From Leucogyrophana mollusca (taxonomy: Eukaryota > Basidiomycota > Agaricomycetes > Boletales), in contig MU266371.1 in the NCBI GenBank assembly GCA_021014945.1, forward strand, positions 62,001-126,000: a stretch of 64,000 nt of DNA, written 5' to 3'. The notes beneath the pieces were generated by a model. It was given only the letters and a program-made list of their open reading frames with translations. It made no database searches and was not told the origin of the DNA. Of the stretch, positions 1-11,762 are shown piece by piece. How positions within the stretch are numbered: the first letter of the stretch is position 1; every line of letters begins with the position of its first letter. Position numbers and translations under genes: made by a program.

Positions 1-3000
1 AACCTCGAACGCGCACTTACGTGTGCATTTGGGAGATCAGCGTGGGCGCTATCAAAGCTCTTGCGTCTGCATTCGATGGGCGAATTATAATGGCAGCAGT
101 CGACACGTTTCGCCTCAATTTCACCGACCTCCCGAATGCCCCTGCCGCTGAGTTCAGTGTTCCGGTGGACCCTGATGGTCAGTGGAATATGTCATACGAG
201 ACAAAAATGGACTCTGAACGGATTTTCAGTCACATTTGTCAAGTTTTCGCTAAGCGCTTTGAACGTGACATGGCTTGCTGGACTGACCGCTGTTGATCTG
301 TCGCTCCCTCGTGGGCTGATTTTGCATACTAACGATCTGGAGGGTCATTTGCATGGCAAAGTGGTTAATTTGCACCTTCCGTATGCGTCGCTAAAACTCC
401 TGGTCACATCTGGTTCTTCTCGGAAGTTGTGGTCAGAGGCGGCCGAATTTGCCTTTGACTTCAATCTAGATCTATACACGGCTCCTAAATGGTCAGGGTC
501 AACGAACGAGCAGGCCAAATTTATACGCGAACAAGACACTTTGACACACAGAGCACAGTATCTTTTCGATCAGCTTGTGGGGGACTCGCCGGAATCGTCG
601 TTCCGTGAGCCTTAACCTTCAACTATGTCATTTTGACCTTAAGGGAGCTTCCATTACAGGACACCCCACGCATCAGAGTGGCCTCCACTTGCCCCCACTT
701 CGACTCCCTCGATTATCTCAGGCGCCACGTCGAGAGGATCAATCATCCCAACGAAAGCCGCAGATTCGCAACATGAAGACAAGGTGGAGTAGGGTTTCAC
801 ATTTGTCGGAATCCGAGGGCGAAGAGCATATATCAGAGGCTGATCGAGATGCTCGCTTGCGGTAGGTTGGTCAGGTTTCTTATTCGCCTTGCTTAATTCG
901 CTGCCTTTAGGAAGAGCCGTCTGGCTGCACCGGTTACCTTGCATGGCATAGATGATAACGAGCAGAGCGTATCGGGTGATGAATCAGACGATGAAGATCT
1001 GACAGATACCGGCTCTTCGGACACTGACTGGTCAATGCATGGGAGTAAGTTGAAATATGTGCACTGAAGACGTTGCTGATGCTGAAGGTAGTCGAAATCA
1101 ACAAGAAGACTTTTCTGTCGCAATATCGCACCGTTCTCAATCATTACAAGGAGCTTTACCTCGCTGACCTTTCCCAGTGGGATCCGTCGCCGTTTATCTT
1201 AGCTAACGTGAGTAAGGCCTACCATAGTTTCAACCGCGATGTAGTCAACATCCTGACGACGACCTTTTGAAGGATGTAAAAGCATCAAGTCGGCGGAAGC
1301 GACGTCCCTATCGCAACGAGAGGGCGTCCTCGCCACCATTAACCGTCCCCGGGAGTGGGAGCGCGCACACTATCCGCGTACAGTGTTCCAGAGCCGTCGA
1401 AGTTCATGTATCCCCCTTGATTCTGCTCGCTATGACTAGCCTTCGCGAGGAAATGGAGCTGCGCGTAAGTCTTATCTAACGGTGTTGTTCGGTGTGTTGA
1501 CTGAGGCATCAATCCTTCAGGACGTCAGTATAGAGTTGGGTTTGGACGCACTCATGGCTCGCTGCATTGGAGGCTCTTCTGACCCGCAGAAGCCAGCTGT
1601 GAAGACCGCGCTCGATGTGCGTATGTCGTCGATCTGGATACGAAGCTATCAACAAATCGGCTCATCTAACGGCCCGAGCACTTCACCTGTTCATGGCGGT
1701 CTCGCAACAAATAGCGGTGTCGTGACCCAGGCTAATCTTCGTTCGTCTGGGTTCTACCTCGTGAGCGATAGCATGGATTTGATACCTGGTCAATGCACTC
1801 TTCGAGTAGGCTTTGAGGACTTCTCGGTGACACTGGAGAGCATTGCGGGGTCAAAACCGGACGCAGCTCTCTCAGAACCTGGGAACTTTGTTCTGTCGCT
1901 TGGCGGGTTACGAGGGGAGTTGAGCTCGCATACTGTCGATCTAGCTGTGGAAGAGATCACGGGGAAACTTGGCAACGCCGATCCGGAATACATAGCAGGA
2001 ACCTGCATTGCCCTCGTGCAAACCGCGGAGGAGCTGTCTCGAGCTCGCCGCGCGTGGCAACAGCATGTGTCAAGATGCACACAGGATCTAGTCTATCAAG
2101 TACTCGCGCTCACCCAGGATCACCCAACTGTTGATCTACTCTCTACTACTCAGCCTTCTTACCTCGTGCAAACAGGTCGCCCTCAGGAGCTCCGAAGTAC
2201 TCCTACCTTCAGATTTCTATTTTACCTAAGGACATGCCTATCGCTCCTCCCCGTCAAGATAGATCCCAGGTCGCCGTCACCTGGGGATACGCTCGACCCC
2301 CATACACAAGAACTACAGCTCCTGCTGGAGTCGTGTTTGAATGGGTTGAATTTAGATGTTGACTCTGCCGACAGCGGTACTCCTATACAATTGGAGCTCT
2401 GGTCCTCTGGAAAACAATCGCCTCCCAGCGACCCACGGATTACACCACTTGACACGATCGTTGTTGCCGTTGGCCTCCTGAACTTGGTACTTCTGGACGA
2501 CGAACAGCAGCCCTCGAGTCAACTTTCCCTGAGATCTTTTATGGCTCGCGGTCATTCTTCCAGATTGATCCACGAGTCACATGCCACCCATTTCCCCATC
2601 GCACAATCCACTTTGGATATCCCAGGTCACGAACCTTTACATCAATTGATCGGGGTAACGTCTGCAGGAGAAATTAATGTTGTGATTTCACCCCACCTGA
2701 TGAAGTTCGCTCAACGAATCCTATGGGTGCACCGTCACTTTGGGAAAGCATCTTCTCCGGCCGAAGGCTCTCTTAGGAGCATCTTCGCTTCTAATTTAAT
2801 TCTCGCAGTATTTCTTGGTCGAGTTCATATCCACGCAGGCGCAGAAAACCTGATTTTTGAGCTTGGAGGCTCAAATCTTAATATCCTGTCCTCTCATCTC
2901 AGGAGAGCCGATTCCAGCGTTCAGGCCGGCGCTCAATCAGCGAACCATGGAGTCGTCTTTCACGACCTCTTTCTTCGAGCGCGATCCAAAACCGTCGGTC

Positions 3001-6000
3001 TTACGGCCACCGAGCAGGACGTTCTTGCTTCTCTGGTGTTCACTGAGGGCAGGCTTAACTTTCTCATGCGTCACGAACCCCCTTCGAGCAAGCCTCAAAT
3101 AGTGTTTGCACTCAAACGTGCTTCCCTTCGCGTCCCTCGCAGCGCACTCCGACTGTATCGCTTTGTAGAGGAATGGAGAGCTGATTTTCTTCCGGGCATG
3201 GAGGCCACAGCTCAAGCTTTGTTTTCCGATCTCATGAGTGCTCAGACGAAGGCCCTGCCGAGCCCTGTACCACCTCCCCCCAAACGAAATTCACTCACTG
3301 TGCAATTTAACGGCCACATCTCGGATTTGGAGGTCTCTCTCCAAGTTATGCGTGGAACCTGGCTGTCGTGGAACATTCATGACTCAACCGGTTTTTTCAC
3401 GTCTTTGGCGAAGTCTACAACAAGGACATCTCAGTCATTTGGCCTGCAGCTCGGATCTCAAGTCCTGAGCATATCTTACAGGTCTCAAAGCATCGATGAC
3501 ACTGCGCACAGTCCTCGAGTCAAGCTGTCGCTTCCGACTTTGACGGTATCAGGCAATCACGCCAGAGGAACTGTCAGGCTGTTGACATCGTTGGACTATC
3601 TTAACATCTTGATCAAACCTTCCCATTGGGATACCCTTCTCGTAGTGCAGCAGAAGTTCGGCCAGGATTTCGCCGACCTGATGGATTTGATCCAAGAGAC
3701 GCGTCGGAAGCGAACAATCAACCCCACACAAATCGTCCCGCGTTCGGCTTCTCTATCTTATAGCGGCCATATAAAGGTGAAGGGCTTTCGTGTCGGACTG
3801 GAAGGTCCGTCATCCACTTTCTACCTTGAATGTGAAGATGTCGGCGGAGACATATCGAACGACAACCCCGGGCTTGCATGGCGTATCGGGTTATGGGACC
3901 TCGCACTATCACTCGCTCCACGTGCCTCTGCTGTGTCTCGAGACCATGGATTCAACCGGAACCATAGATCTGCTTTCGTAATCATCGACCTCCGCGCAAG
4001 TGCCAAAGATCGTACCTTACAGGTCTCCATACCCAAAATAGAGGCCGTCATGCAGCCAAGCTCGATTGGAGAGTTAGGTGACTTCATCGATCACCAGCAG
4101 GTACTCTCTACCTTTAATCAACATTTCATTTAGATGTTTATTCCTATTTCTCAGGCGGAAATGCTTGTCAGGCGAGACCAGCGAGCAGCTGAACTTGCAG
4201 CCTTCAAAGAAAAGACACAGAGTGTTCTTCGGACATTTGAAGTGAACGTGAACGACGCTCGTTCTGAGCCACATCAATCTTGGCTGAATGAACACACGAT
4301 TGACGTTACCATCGAAAACATTGGGGTTGCGTTTCCGCTCACCCTGGATCAAGATCTTGAGTTGCCTCGTGCAGGGAGTCGCGACGCACCCTCCGTACGA
4401 GCATTCCTTTTCGCAGTCCGACACATCAAGTTTGGTGCTCAGCGAGGCGAGGCTGGTCAGATGGTGACGCGTGACTTCTCGTTCCAATTCGTATCCAGGC
4501 AGGTTGATTTCTTCTCCAGTATACAAGTCGCTGACCCGGTGTTCACAGCTTCAGACAATCATTCTCGGACGACTTCATTGCCGAGACCCATCAGACGCGT
4601 AACCGATTGCTATACCCTCAGATGACCGCTCAAGTTCGGTCTGACAACACGTTTTCATCCCGCCATATCTGGGTTTCCGGAAATGTCAGCGGATTCATTC
4701 TGGATATTGACTCTTCAATTCCCGACTACGTGTTCTCGTTGATCGATGTCTATCGTCAAGGGCGAGAACGAATGGCCCGACTAGCTGGAAATATTCCCCG
4801 CACTTCATCGCCTCAAGAGTCCGAGTTACCTCGTCATAGTAGTAACCCACACTCGGCGAAGGTCCCAACTTCCAGTGTATTCGCTTCCCTAGTCTTTCAC
4901 AGTGGCGAAGTTCACGTCCGCAACAAGGTCGTACGGAAGCGTACCATATCCTCCTGCTCAGAAGACGGCCTCCGTCTCCCCGTCTCCGAGGCGGAGACCA
5001 TTAGGCTTCCTGTTGTATCTGTCTGGGCGGAATACCGTGCCTCTGCTACTGTGGACCCTTTCGATAAAACTCGCTCTGGAGAAGCCTCGATGTTGATTTT
5101 CAAGAGCACCATACACTCTAGTCAGAACACCCTGAAACCGACGCTGCTGCCTTTTATAACAGACATCGTCGACTACATCCAAATACGCATGCGTAAATCG
5201 AGCCGGCAGAATACTGCATTGCTGCCCGCGGCACCCGCCGCTCTCGACTCGCAGCCTTCCACGACATCTAGCCGCCTGGAGACTCTATCAGAAACCTCGT
5301 CTAGTTTGCAAATCAATTTCAGCCTTCGAATCGACAAGTCGACGCTAGAGTTGACCTGCTTACCGGACGTCAATGTCGTCGCGGCGCTCAGATGGGATAG
5401 TGGTGGCTTTGTCGTAAATATATCACCGGGTGCTCATCGAGTAACGTTCTCTGGCAGTGTGGATGGCCTCACTGCTGGTCTGAAGCACGGGTTCCTCAGC
5501 GATGACTGCGTGAGCCTTGACGCTCGAAACCTGGCGTTCGCATTGACGTTCGCGAAGACTGAGCACGGCGATGGCAGTCTCGATAGCTCCGTTTCGCTAG
5601 TAGTGGGTACAGACTTGTCTGGGGCTGTTCGATTTTCTCGCCTTCAAGATATCCTCTGCTTCAAAGCGGTATGGCTTGACCGTATCCCGCTATTCGTTGC
5701 CCAGCACCCGGCTTCGGAAAATCTGCCACCATCAGCGATTTCATTATCGTCATCCCATCTACAACTACCCAAGCATGAACTCACCACTGCGATTCTCGTT
5801 CGCGTTCGGCAAATCCACCTGGACATTGACCTTGGACAATCAATCAGTACTGTCGTTCTCGATCTTGACGACGCGCTCATCCGCACCAAATTCTCCGAAG
5901 CGTCATCTGAGGTGTCACTGTCTGTTGCTGAGGTCTCAATACTCGCCAAGGGCAATGTCTCCGGCAGCATCCACGTACCGAACTGCGTCTTCCAAACTAT

Positions 6001-7606
6001 ACGTCGCAACGAGGGTGCCGTGCTGGAACAAGGGAGTGTGGCTAGAATGCTAGAGCTTAGCATGACCAGTGGTCCCTTGAATGCAGAGCTTGAATCCGAC
6101 CATCAGAAACTTTTGCTTTATCGGTACGGCGGTTTCCTTATTCTAACTACCCATCTCATTCCGAGAATTTTTAGGGCGGAACCTGTTGAGATCGAAATTC
6201 ACGATGACTGGTCTTTGGTCTCAACAGCTGCCGGTGGGAAAGATCGACCACTTCTCGTCGCCTTTACTGTCACAGGCACAGAAATCGTCGTCATTGCCAC
6301 CATAGCCACCATCCCGAAACTCCTTCTGTACGCGAATAAGTTCAAGGCAAATGTCGACGCTCAAAGAGAAGGCGCCAGTCGTGAATCTGCTGCCTTCCGG
6401 GTAACCCAATCTCCGAAACCCGATAATCCCCTGTCGGAAGTTGCGTCCGCTATGCTGCATTCGGCGCGAAACCGTTTCAGGGAAGCCGAGGTAGAGCTGT
6501 CCTATGTGATTCGACAACACATGAGTTTCCGCCTGAATTCCTTGCGGCTCATACTCTTCCCTCGTACCATGGCAGACGTCGAACTGGCACAATTCGTAGG
6601 GAATGATGTCCACGCTAGCTTGGACCGAATCGTTACGGATGGCCTCCCCTCGTGGAGAGAGGTCCATCTCTCTTTCACGAACATGATGATCTCGAAGTTC
6701 AGTCAACACCACCAGTTCCTCCCGCTGACAACTTCAGCTCCGAGCGACAGGGCCTGGCTAGATTCGATATTCAAAAACACAGCCGAGGCCATTATTGTGG
6801 GCCTGCCTTCAATGAAAATGCATATGATTACAGAGGAGTTTGTTGAGGAGCTCTCTACCTACCTCGACTACGACTTCTTCAGCGAATTTGCGCGGCACGA
6901 GGGCGACAAGAACTTGGAGGATATCTACATCACACTGAACGTATCGCTTTATTCGTGGCTTACGGGACTTCGCAAGAATTTGTCGAGGGAGATGGACCAG
7001 GCTCAGGGCACTCTGGACTGGCGAAATACTCCGGCAGGAAACACTCCTGTGCTTTCGTCTCGCAGGAAGGCAGCTGAGTCGACCCACATTCTAGATGTCG
7101 TTAAAGAGCATGCCACCGACGTAGAGTCGCCTCGCGGAGCCTCCCTCCCAGTCTCAACTGCACAATCGAATTTCCTTGGCAAAACTCCTCCACTGGGTTT
7201 CACAGTGCCTTCCACTTTAGCCCCTCTCACGTTGACCACCAGCCGGTCGTCTTCGACACCCGCGGAATCGGCTTCCCGACCTCTCAAAACTGCGCCGCAA
7301 GGGCCGGCCGAAACCGATTCGAATAATGCCGTGCCCCCGACAACGTCAGGAAAAAACACGAACGTCATAGTTTACAGGCCTCGTGAACGGCGCATAGAGC
7401 GGTTGACCATGCGGCAACTTGGGGAAGCTACGCCAGATGTCATGCATCCTTTCTTCATGAAGAAAGCTGGCTTCAACCTGGAAGATTCTCTGCCACAGTA
7501 TGTGCACGAGTATGCTACGATTCCGTTAGAGGAGATTATGGAGGCACTGCTGAAGCTCTATAGCAAACAATTGCGGACAGATGGGGATTCTCGAGGGACT
7601 TTGTAG
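1..7606 (+). CDS. CSF1: Csf1/BLTP1-family bridge-like lipid-transfer protein (5' end outside window)
   Basis: This is a very large protein of the Csf1 (yeast) / BLTP1-Tweek (animal) family. Members form long hydrophobic grooves that carry lipids between membranes at contact sites. The frame is already open at base 1, so the N-terminus is missing. Exons join at introns 178-229, 605-659, 862-910, 1045-1091 and 1208-1272, at one near 1465-1520, at one near 4103-4153, and at an apparent GC-AG intron 4499-4548. Two long uninterrupted exons follow, about 880 and 1,000 codons. The family-typical C-terminus is clear: LPQYVHEYATIPLEEIMEAL followed by LKLYSKQL, about 30 residues before the TAG stop. 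An acidic Ser/Asp/Glu stretch lies near 810-1040. The exon at 660-861 is odd: the frame that splices correctly is low-complexity Pro/Arg/Gln, while another frame looks more like coding DNA. Family assignment is firm; the exact exon set before 1300 is less so. Confidence 0.86.
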
Positions 7607-8521
7607 GGACCGTATATATAGACAGCAGAATAATTGCATACACATTTGTAATTAGCACCAGCAGTTCAATTATTCCCCAACGGCTCCTCTATAACTAGTG
7701 TGAGGGACTCTGGACCTCTGGGAGAATCACAATCAAAACCTTTGAAGGCATTGATCTACTAGTTTCTTGCGTTGATTTTATCATCACGTGATTGTAACGC
7801 GTCCGTTGCGACACTGACATAAACAAATAGTCAGTCGCCCTAATCCAGTACTTGTATAAACCCTCACTAGTAGTAGTACGCCTGCGTTCTCTCTTTATTC
7901 ATTACATCCAGCGTCCCCCGCACAAGCCGCTACCACCGATTCCTTGGCGTGGATACGAACGAGGACGTGATCTTCGATGGAGCTGTGTTTATAACTCTTC
8001 CGGGTGTGGAGCTAAGTCTTTCTCTCCCTAGGTCATCCTTATGCGATCGAGGCGCCTTTGCACCTACTCAAACGGTGTCAGCGGCATGGGTATCGGATCC
8101 CTCTCTGGACTGCGTAGCTCCCTTTCCTGCACATGTAAATCTCCGACCCTCTTCCCATTGGGAAGCCCCGGGCCTGGTCAGCACTATCTACAGATACATT
8201 GCGCTGGTGAAACCCAACGCGTTAACGACGGAATGCGCACGATAAAGCAGCGACCCCGAGTTTATGTGCTGGTTATGTACCTCTGTTTGGATCATCATCA
8301 TATCAGAAGTCCCGTTTGTGCTTTGTTCACTCCACCTTTTTCGCGTTTCGCCTGTATTCGCGCATCGGGCTTCACCTTTTGTTACCTTCGTCTGTTGCCA
8401 TCTCAAATTATATCGCTTGCCTCCAAAAGGGTCGAGTCATTGCATTGAGAAGTCTGCGCACTGTGAAGAACCCCGTAAGGCAGTGAGTGTATAAAAATGT
8501 GCACATTTCAGAGCAAGTTAA
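7607..8521. other. Intergenic interval between convergent CSF1 and YIP1
   Basis: This 0.9-kb interval separates the 3' ends of CSF1 and YIP1. No ORF here has a credible start codon and family signal. A TATA-like stretch (tataaa, about 7855-7860) is followed by a CT-rich segment near 7885-7905, which resembles a fungal core promoter reading rightward. The open frame downstream (about 7949-8245) has no ATG and no recognisable domain. Confidence 0.5.
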
Positions 8522-9519
8522 CTATTTTCCAGAACCAGGACTCCCGGCGCCAACATTGAATACACTTAAAAGACCGAAGCATCCGTAAAGAAGTCCGACT
8601 GGGTATGCAACGAGCAGACGTTGGTCTGACATACGCAAAACAGCGACAAAAATGCCCGACGCAGCATATGTGCACCACAGGATCGAGAGCGTAGAAAGAA
8701 CGTAGCCTATTATTCCACTGCAAGAAAGTTGATGAGTGTTCAAAGGACACAAGAAACAAACGCACTTGAGTGTCACTACGACACTTATGGCACCCACACC
8801 GACCATGGGAAGTAGACAATACCCTAACACAGATGCGACACGGTAAGCGTCAATGCCCTTCTCGGACATGAGATTCAGGAGGGTGTATATAGACGCGGCA
8901 CCCAGCAGACCGAAGCCATAAATATAGCCAAATTGAGGCTTTCCAGACTGGTCATATGAAACGCGCAGTACACGCAGTCAATTGGCGGTCAGTTTATGCT
9001 CGAGAACGAACGGAGTAAAGAATGCGACTTACAAGCAGAAGGAGGGTCCCAAAACAAAAGACGAACAGGAGCGGCCCAGCTAGGTCGGCATCGTCCATAA
9101 TATGCTCGTCGACACGACGTAGTGGATTAAGCACAGTCATGGATTTCGCCCTGATGTGCGACAAATTAATTCCCAGCTCTACGATGATGTTTAATCAGGA
9201 TACGATGATGCGTGAAGTCATGCACTTATTGACCTTCTAGCAACGGAGGTTCGCCTTCGAACCCGCCAGTTCCAAACGCTGTCCACCAGCCGCCGAGTTG
9301 CTGTATGTTCCCACCAAAGCTTGGGCCAGCCCCTTGGGGAGCCATCTGTCCCTGTACACCAACATTCCCTTCTAAACTTGACCGCGAGCCGGGATAGAAG
9401 CTGTCCTGGTCGGGGCCAGGCGCGTAGAACTGCAGCGGTACATTTTGGGGAGGGCCTTGCGCATAATATGAACCATGAGATGAGGATGCGCCGTACTGAT
9501 TATTGCTTTCTTGCCACAT
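8522..9519 (-). CDS. YIP1: YIP1-family Golgi/ER membrane protein
   Basis: This is a Yip1/YIPF5-type integral membrane protein, which binds Ypt/Rab GTPases and works in ER-to-Golgi vesicle formation. Four exons (9519-9234, 9178-9033, 8947-8766, 8717-8522) join in phase to give 269 residues, close to the yeast protein. The N-terminal 90 or so residues are soluble and rich in Gly, Gln and Pro. They are followed by the conserved segment ELGINLSHIRAKSMTVLNP, a DDADLAGPLLF motif, and about five hydrophobic segments including FGYIYGFGLLG. The start is the ATG at 9519 (MWQESNNQ); reading further upstream in this frame meets no other ATG. The gene is divergent from NSA2, with 147 bp between start codons. 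Confidence 0.93.
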
Positions 9520-9666
9520 AATAGAGCGCGTTCGAACAAGAAAAAACAACGGGCGTACGGTATGTGGGCTAAAAGCAAGGCTGAAGATGTGAACGTGGTT
9601 TCCGCAGAGCCTTTCAGTTTGGAAGTTCGGCGTTTGCCGGTATTCCTCCTTTCGTCTGTAACAGCC
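9520..9666. promoter_or_regulatory. Shared upstream region of YIP1 and NSA2
   Basis: Only 147 bp lie between the divergent start codons of YIP1 and NSA2, so this segment must hold both 5' leaders and probably a bidirectional promoter. I see no clear TATA box. Confidence 0.5.
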
Positions 9667-10714
9667 ATGGTAAGCTCAAATTATAGCTGCAAATCCACCT
9701 CACTCACAATAATCCATTTCTCCAACAGCCGCAGGTAAAGGTTACCGTTTGCACCGCTATACTTGATTTCTCACAGCGATATGACAGAACGAGTACATCG
9801 AGGAGCACATAAAACGCCACGGCCGGCGGTTAGATTACTACGAGCGCAAGTAAGCACCTTGAAACTTTCGGGGATCTGACCACTCATTGCGATCCAAAAG
9901 ACGGAAGAAAGAAGCCCGCGCTGTACATCGTGCTTCTGCAACTGCTCAAAAAGCCTTCGGTCTCAAGGCTAAACTGCTGCATGCTAAACGACATGCTGAA
10001 AAGGTCCAGCTAAAGAAGACCCTCAAAGCTCACGACGAACGAAACGTCAAGCAAGGAGACTCATCAGCAGTCCCCGATGGCGCTCTACCCACGTACCTAC
10101 TTGATCGCGAGGGCCAAAAGGACGCCAAAGCTCTCTCAGCAGCAATCAAGCAGAAGCGGAAGGACAAGGCAGCAAAATATGCCGTACCTTTGCCCAAAGT
10201 GCGGGGAATTGCAGAGGATGAGATGTTCAAGGTGATGAAGACGGGAAAGAGCAAGAGCAAAGCGTGGAAACGGATGGTGACAAAGGCAACCTTCGTCGGG
10301 GAAGGATTTACGAGGAAACCGGTGAAAATGGAGAGATTTATACGACCGATGGCACTCCGGTACAAAAAGGCCAATGTCACGCATCGTGGGTTATTATTCA
10401 CGTCTCCTCGTTTATGCTACTGACCTTTGCTACAGCCGATCTGAAAGCTACGTTTCAACTACAGATTCTTGGTGTGAAGAAGAACCCCCAGTCACCCATG
10501 TACACCCAACTGGGCGTCTTGACCAAGGGTACAGTGATCGAGGTCAATGTATCCGAGCTGGGCATGGTGACTACGGGAGGAAAGGTGGTCTTTGGGAAGT
10601 ATGCGCAGGTCACCAACAACCCCGAGAACGATGGTTGCATAAATGCCGTTCTCCGTAAGTCAATTTGTCTCGTCCTGGAGCTGTATTGACGCTAATCGCC
10701 TTCCAGTTGTCTGA
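9667..10714 (+). CDS. NSA2: Ribosome biogenesis protein NSA2
   Basis: NSA2 is a nucleolar assembly factor of the 60S pre-ribosome and is needed for 27S rRNA processing. Six exons give 260 residues, matching yeast Nsa2 (261): 9667-9669, 9729-9734, 9788-9849, 9901-10385, 10436-10654 and 10707-10714. Exon 1 contributes only the ATG and exon 2 only six bases (Pro-Gln). Together they yield the conserved N-terminus [10 protein letters not shown], followed by [17 protein letters not shown]. The C-terminal half is the eS8-like domain shared with Nsa2/TINP1, with [19 protein letters not shown] and [20 protein letters not shown]. All junctions are GT-AG and in phase. Identification is firm. Confidence 0.96.
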
Positions 10715-11015
10715 TTTTCGCCTTCCGACTTTGTGTGGTATTGTACGCCTAGATTTACTGACTCACCAACTTGGATTGTAACGTATTGCAAAGTATTGTC
10801 GAGTGGGATCCACCTACACCATTACAAACGTCCAATATCTGTTATAGGCCATAAATGCATATTGTACTGCCCCAAGTCTCGCTGTGAGTTTGGAACTCTC
10901 GCCTTGGCGCCCTGACAATGGTACAGTATTGACTTCGGTGGCAGTCAGTCTCCTGCACAGTGGCAATGATATCGTTGTTTAGCTTTGTTTGCCAAAAGCC
11001 TCTTGCCACTACGCC
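10715..11015. other. Intergenic interval NSA2 / PRKRIP1-like gene
   Basis: This 301-bp spacer lies between two genes read in the same direction. It should contain the NSA2 3' UTR and the promoter of the next gene. I see no gene or clear promoter element in it. Confidence 0.5.
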
Positions 11016-11762
11016 ATGTCTATACCAGGAACGCCAGCACACAATTCACCATCCCCAGCGCCAGGGCCCGTCAATCGCCATGCACTGACCCCCGTTGAGC
11101 GGCAACGCTCACAACTCGATCGGCTGCTGAAAGACCCGAGCAAACCTGCCTATGTCCCAGCACCTGCCAAAGAGAAGACACTACGACCAGCGCGTGAGAT
11201 GATGAAGAACGTGCAGGGGTCGAGTGCCGGTGCGGGAAGCGGAGAATTCCATGTATACAAGGCGAGCAGGAGAAGAGAGTACGAACGGCTAAAGATGATT
11301 GAAGAAGCTGCGCGGAAGGTATTTGATAAGTTAGTCCGTTTTAATATTGTAACTCATTTGTAAAATGGTGCATAGGAAACTGAAACGGAGGAGTTCGAAC
11401 GGAGGCGGAGGGAAGCGGAGGAACTAGCAGAGGCGAAGACCGCCAAAAACCGCGCGAAGAGACAGAAGAAGAAGGAGAGATCGAAAGTGAAGCCAATAGA
11501 GAAAGGCGCAGACGGTCAAGACGTGATAATGAAAGACACCACGCAGGGTGCACCTCTGAAAAAGAGGCGCCTAGTGAACGGAAAGGAGCTCGTCTTCAAA
11601 CGGCCCGGCGAGGACAGTGAGGACGAAGAGGCCGAGGCCGAGGGAGACAATAGTCCCCTCGAGCCAGCTGAAGCGCAGGGAGATACCTCGCATCAAGTTC
11701 CTGTTGAAGAGGCGCCTCGCGTTATTGAACAGAAGAGAATATTAATCCACGAAGATGACTGA
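11016..11762 (+). CDS. PRKRIP1-like (DUF1168) nuclear protein
   Basis: This is a short basic, coiled-coil-rich protein of the PRKRIP1/DUF1168 family. The human member is a spliceosome component that bridges proteins at the catalytic stage. Two exons (11016-11318 and 11376-11762) give 229 residues. The conserved block is near residues 55-95: [20 protein letters not shown], then [17 protein letters not shown] long charged helix and a Lys/Arg stretch ([14 protein letters not shown]) follow, and the tail is very acidic ([13 protein letters not shown]). The ATG at 11016 begins [10 protein letters not shown]; the frame is open a little further upstream but without an ATG. Family assignment is firm; the role in this fungus is inferred. 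Confidence 0.9.

Noticed and set aside
1208..1272. Apparent frameshift or stop in CSF1 after FILAN
   Set aside because: A 65-nt GT-AG intron (1208-1272) with a CTGAC branch-like site joins the frames cleanly, so no defect is needed.
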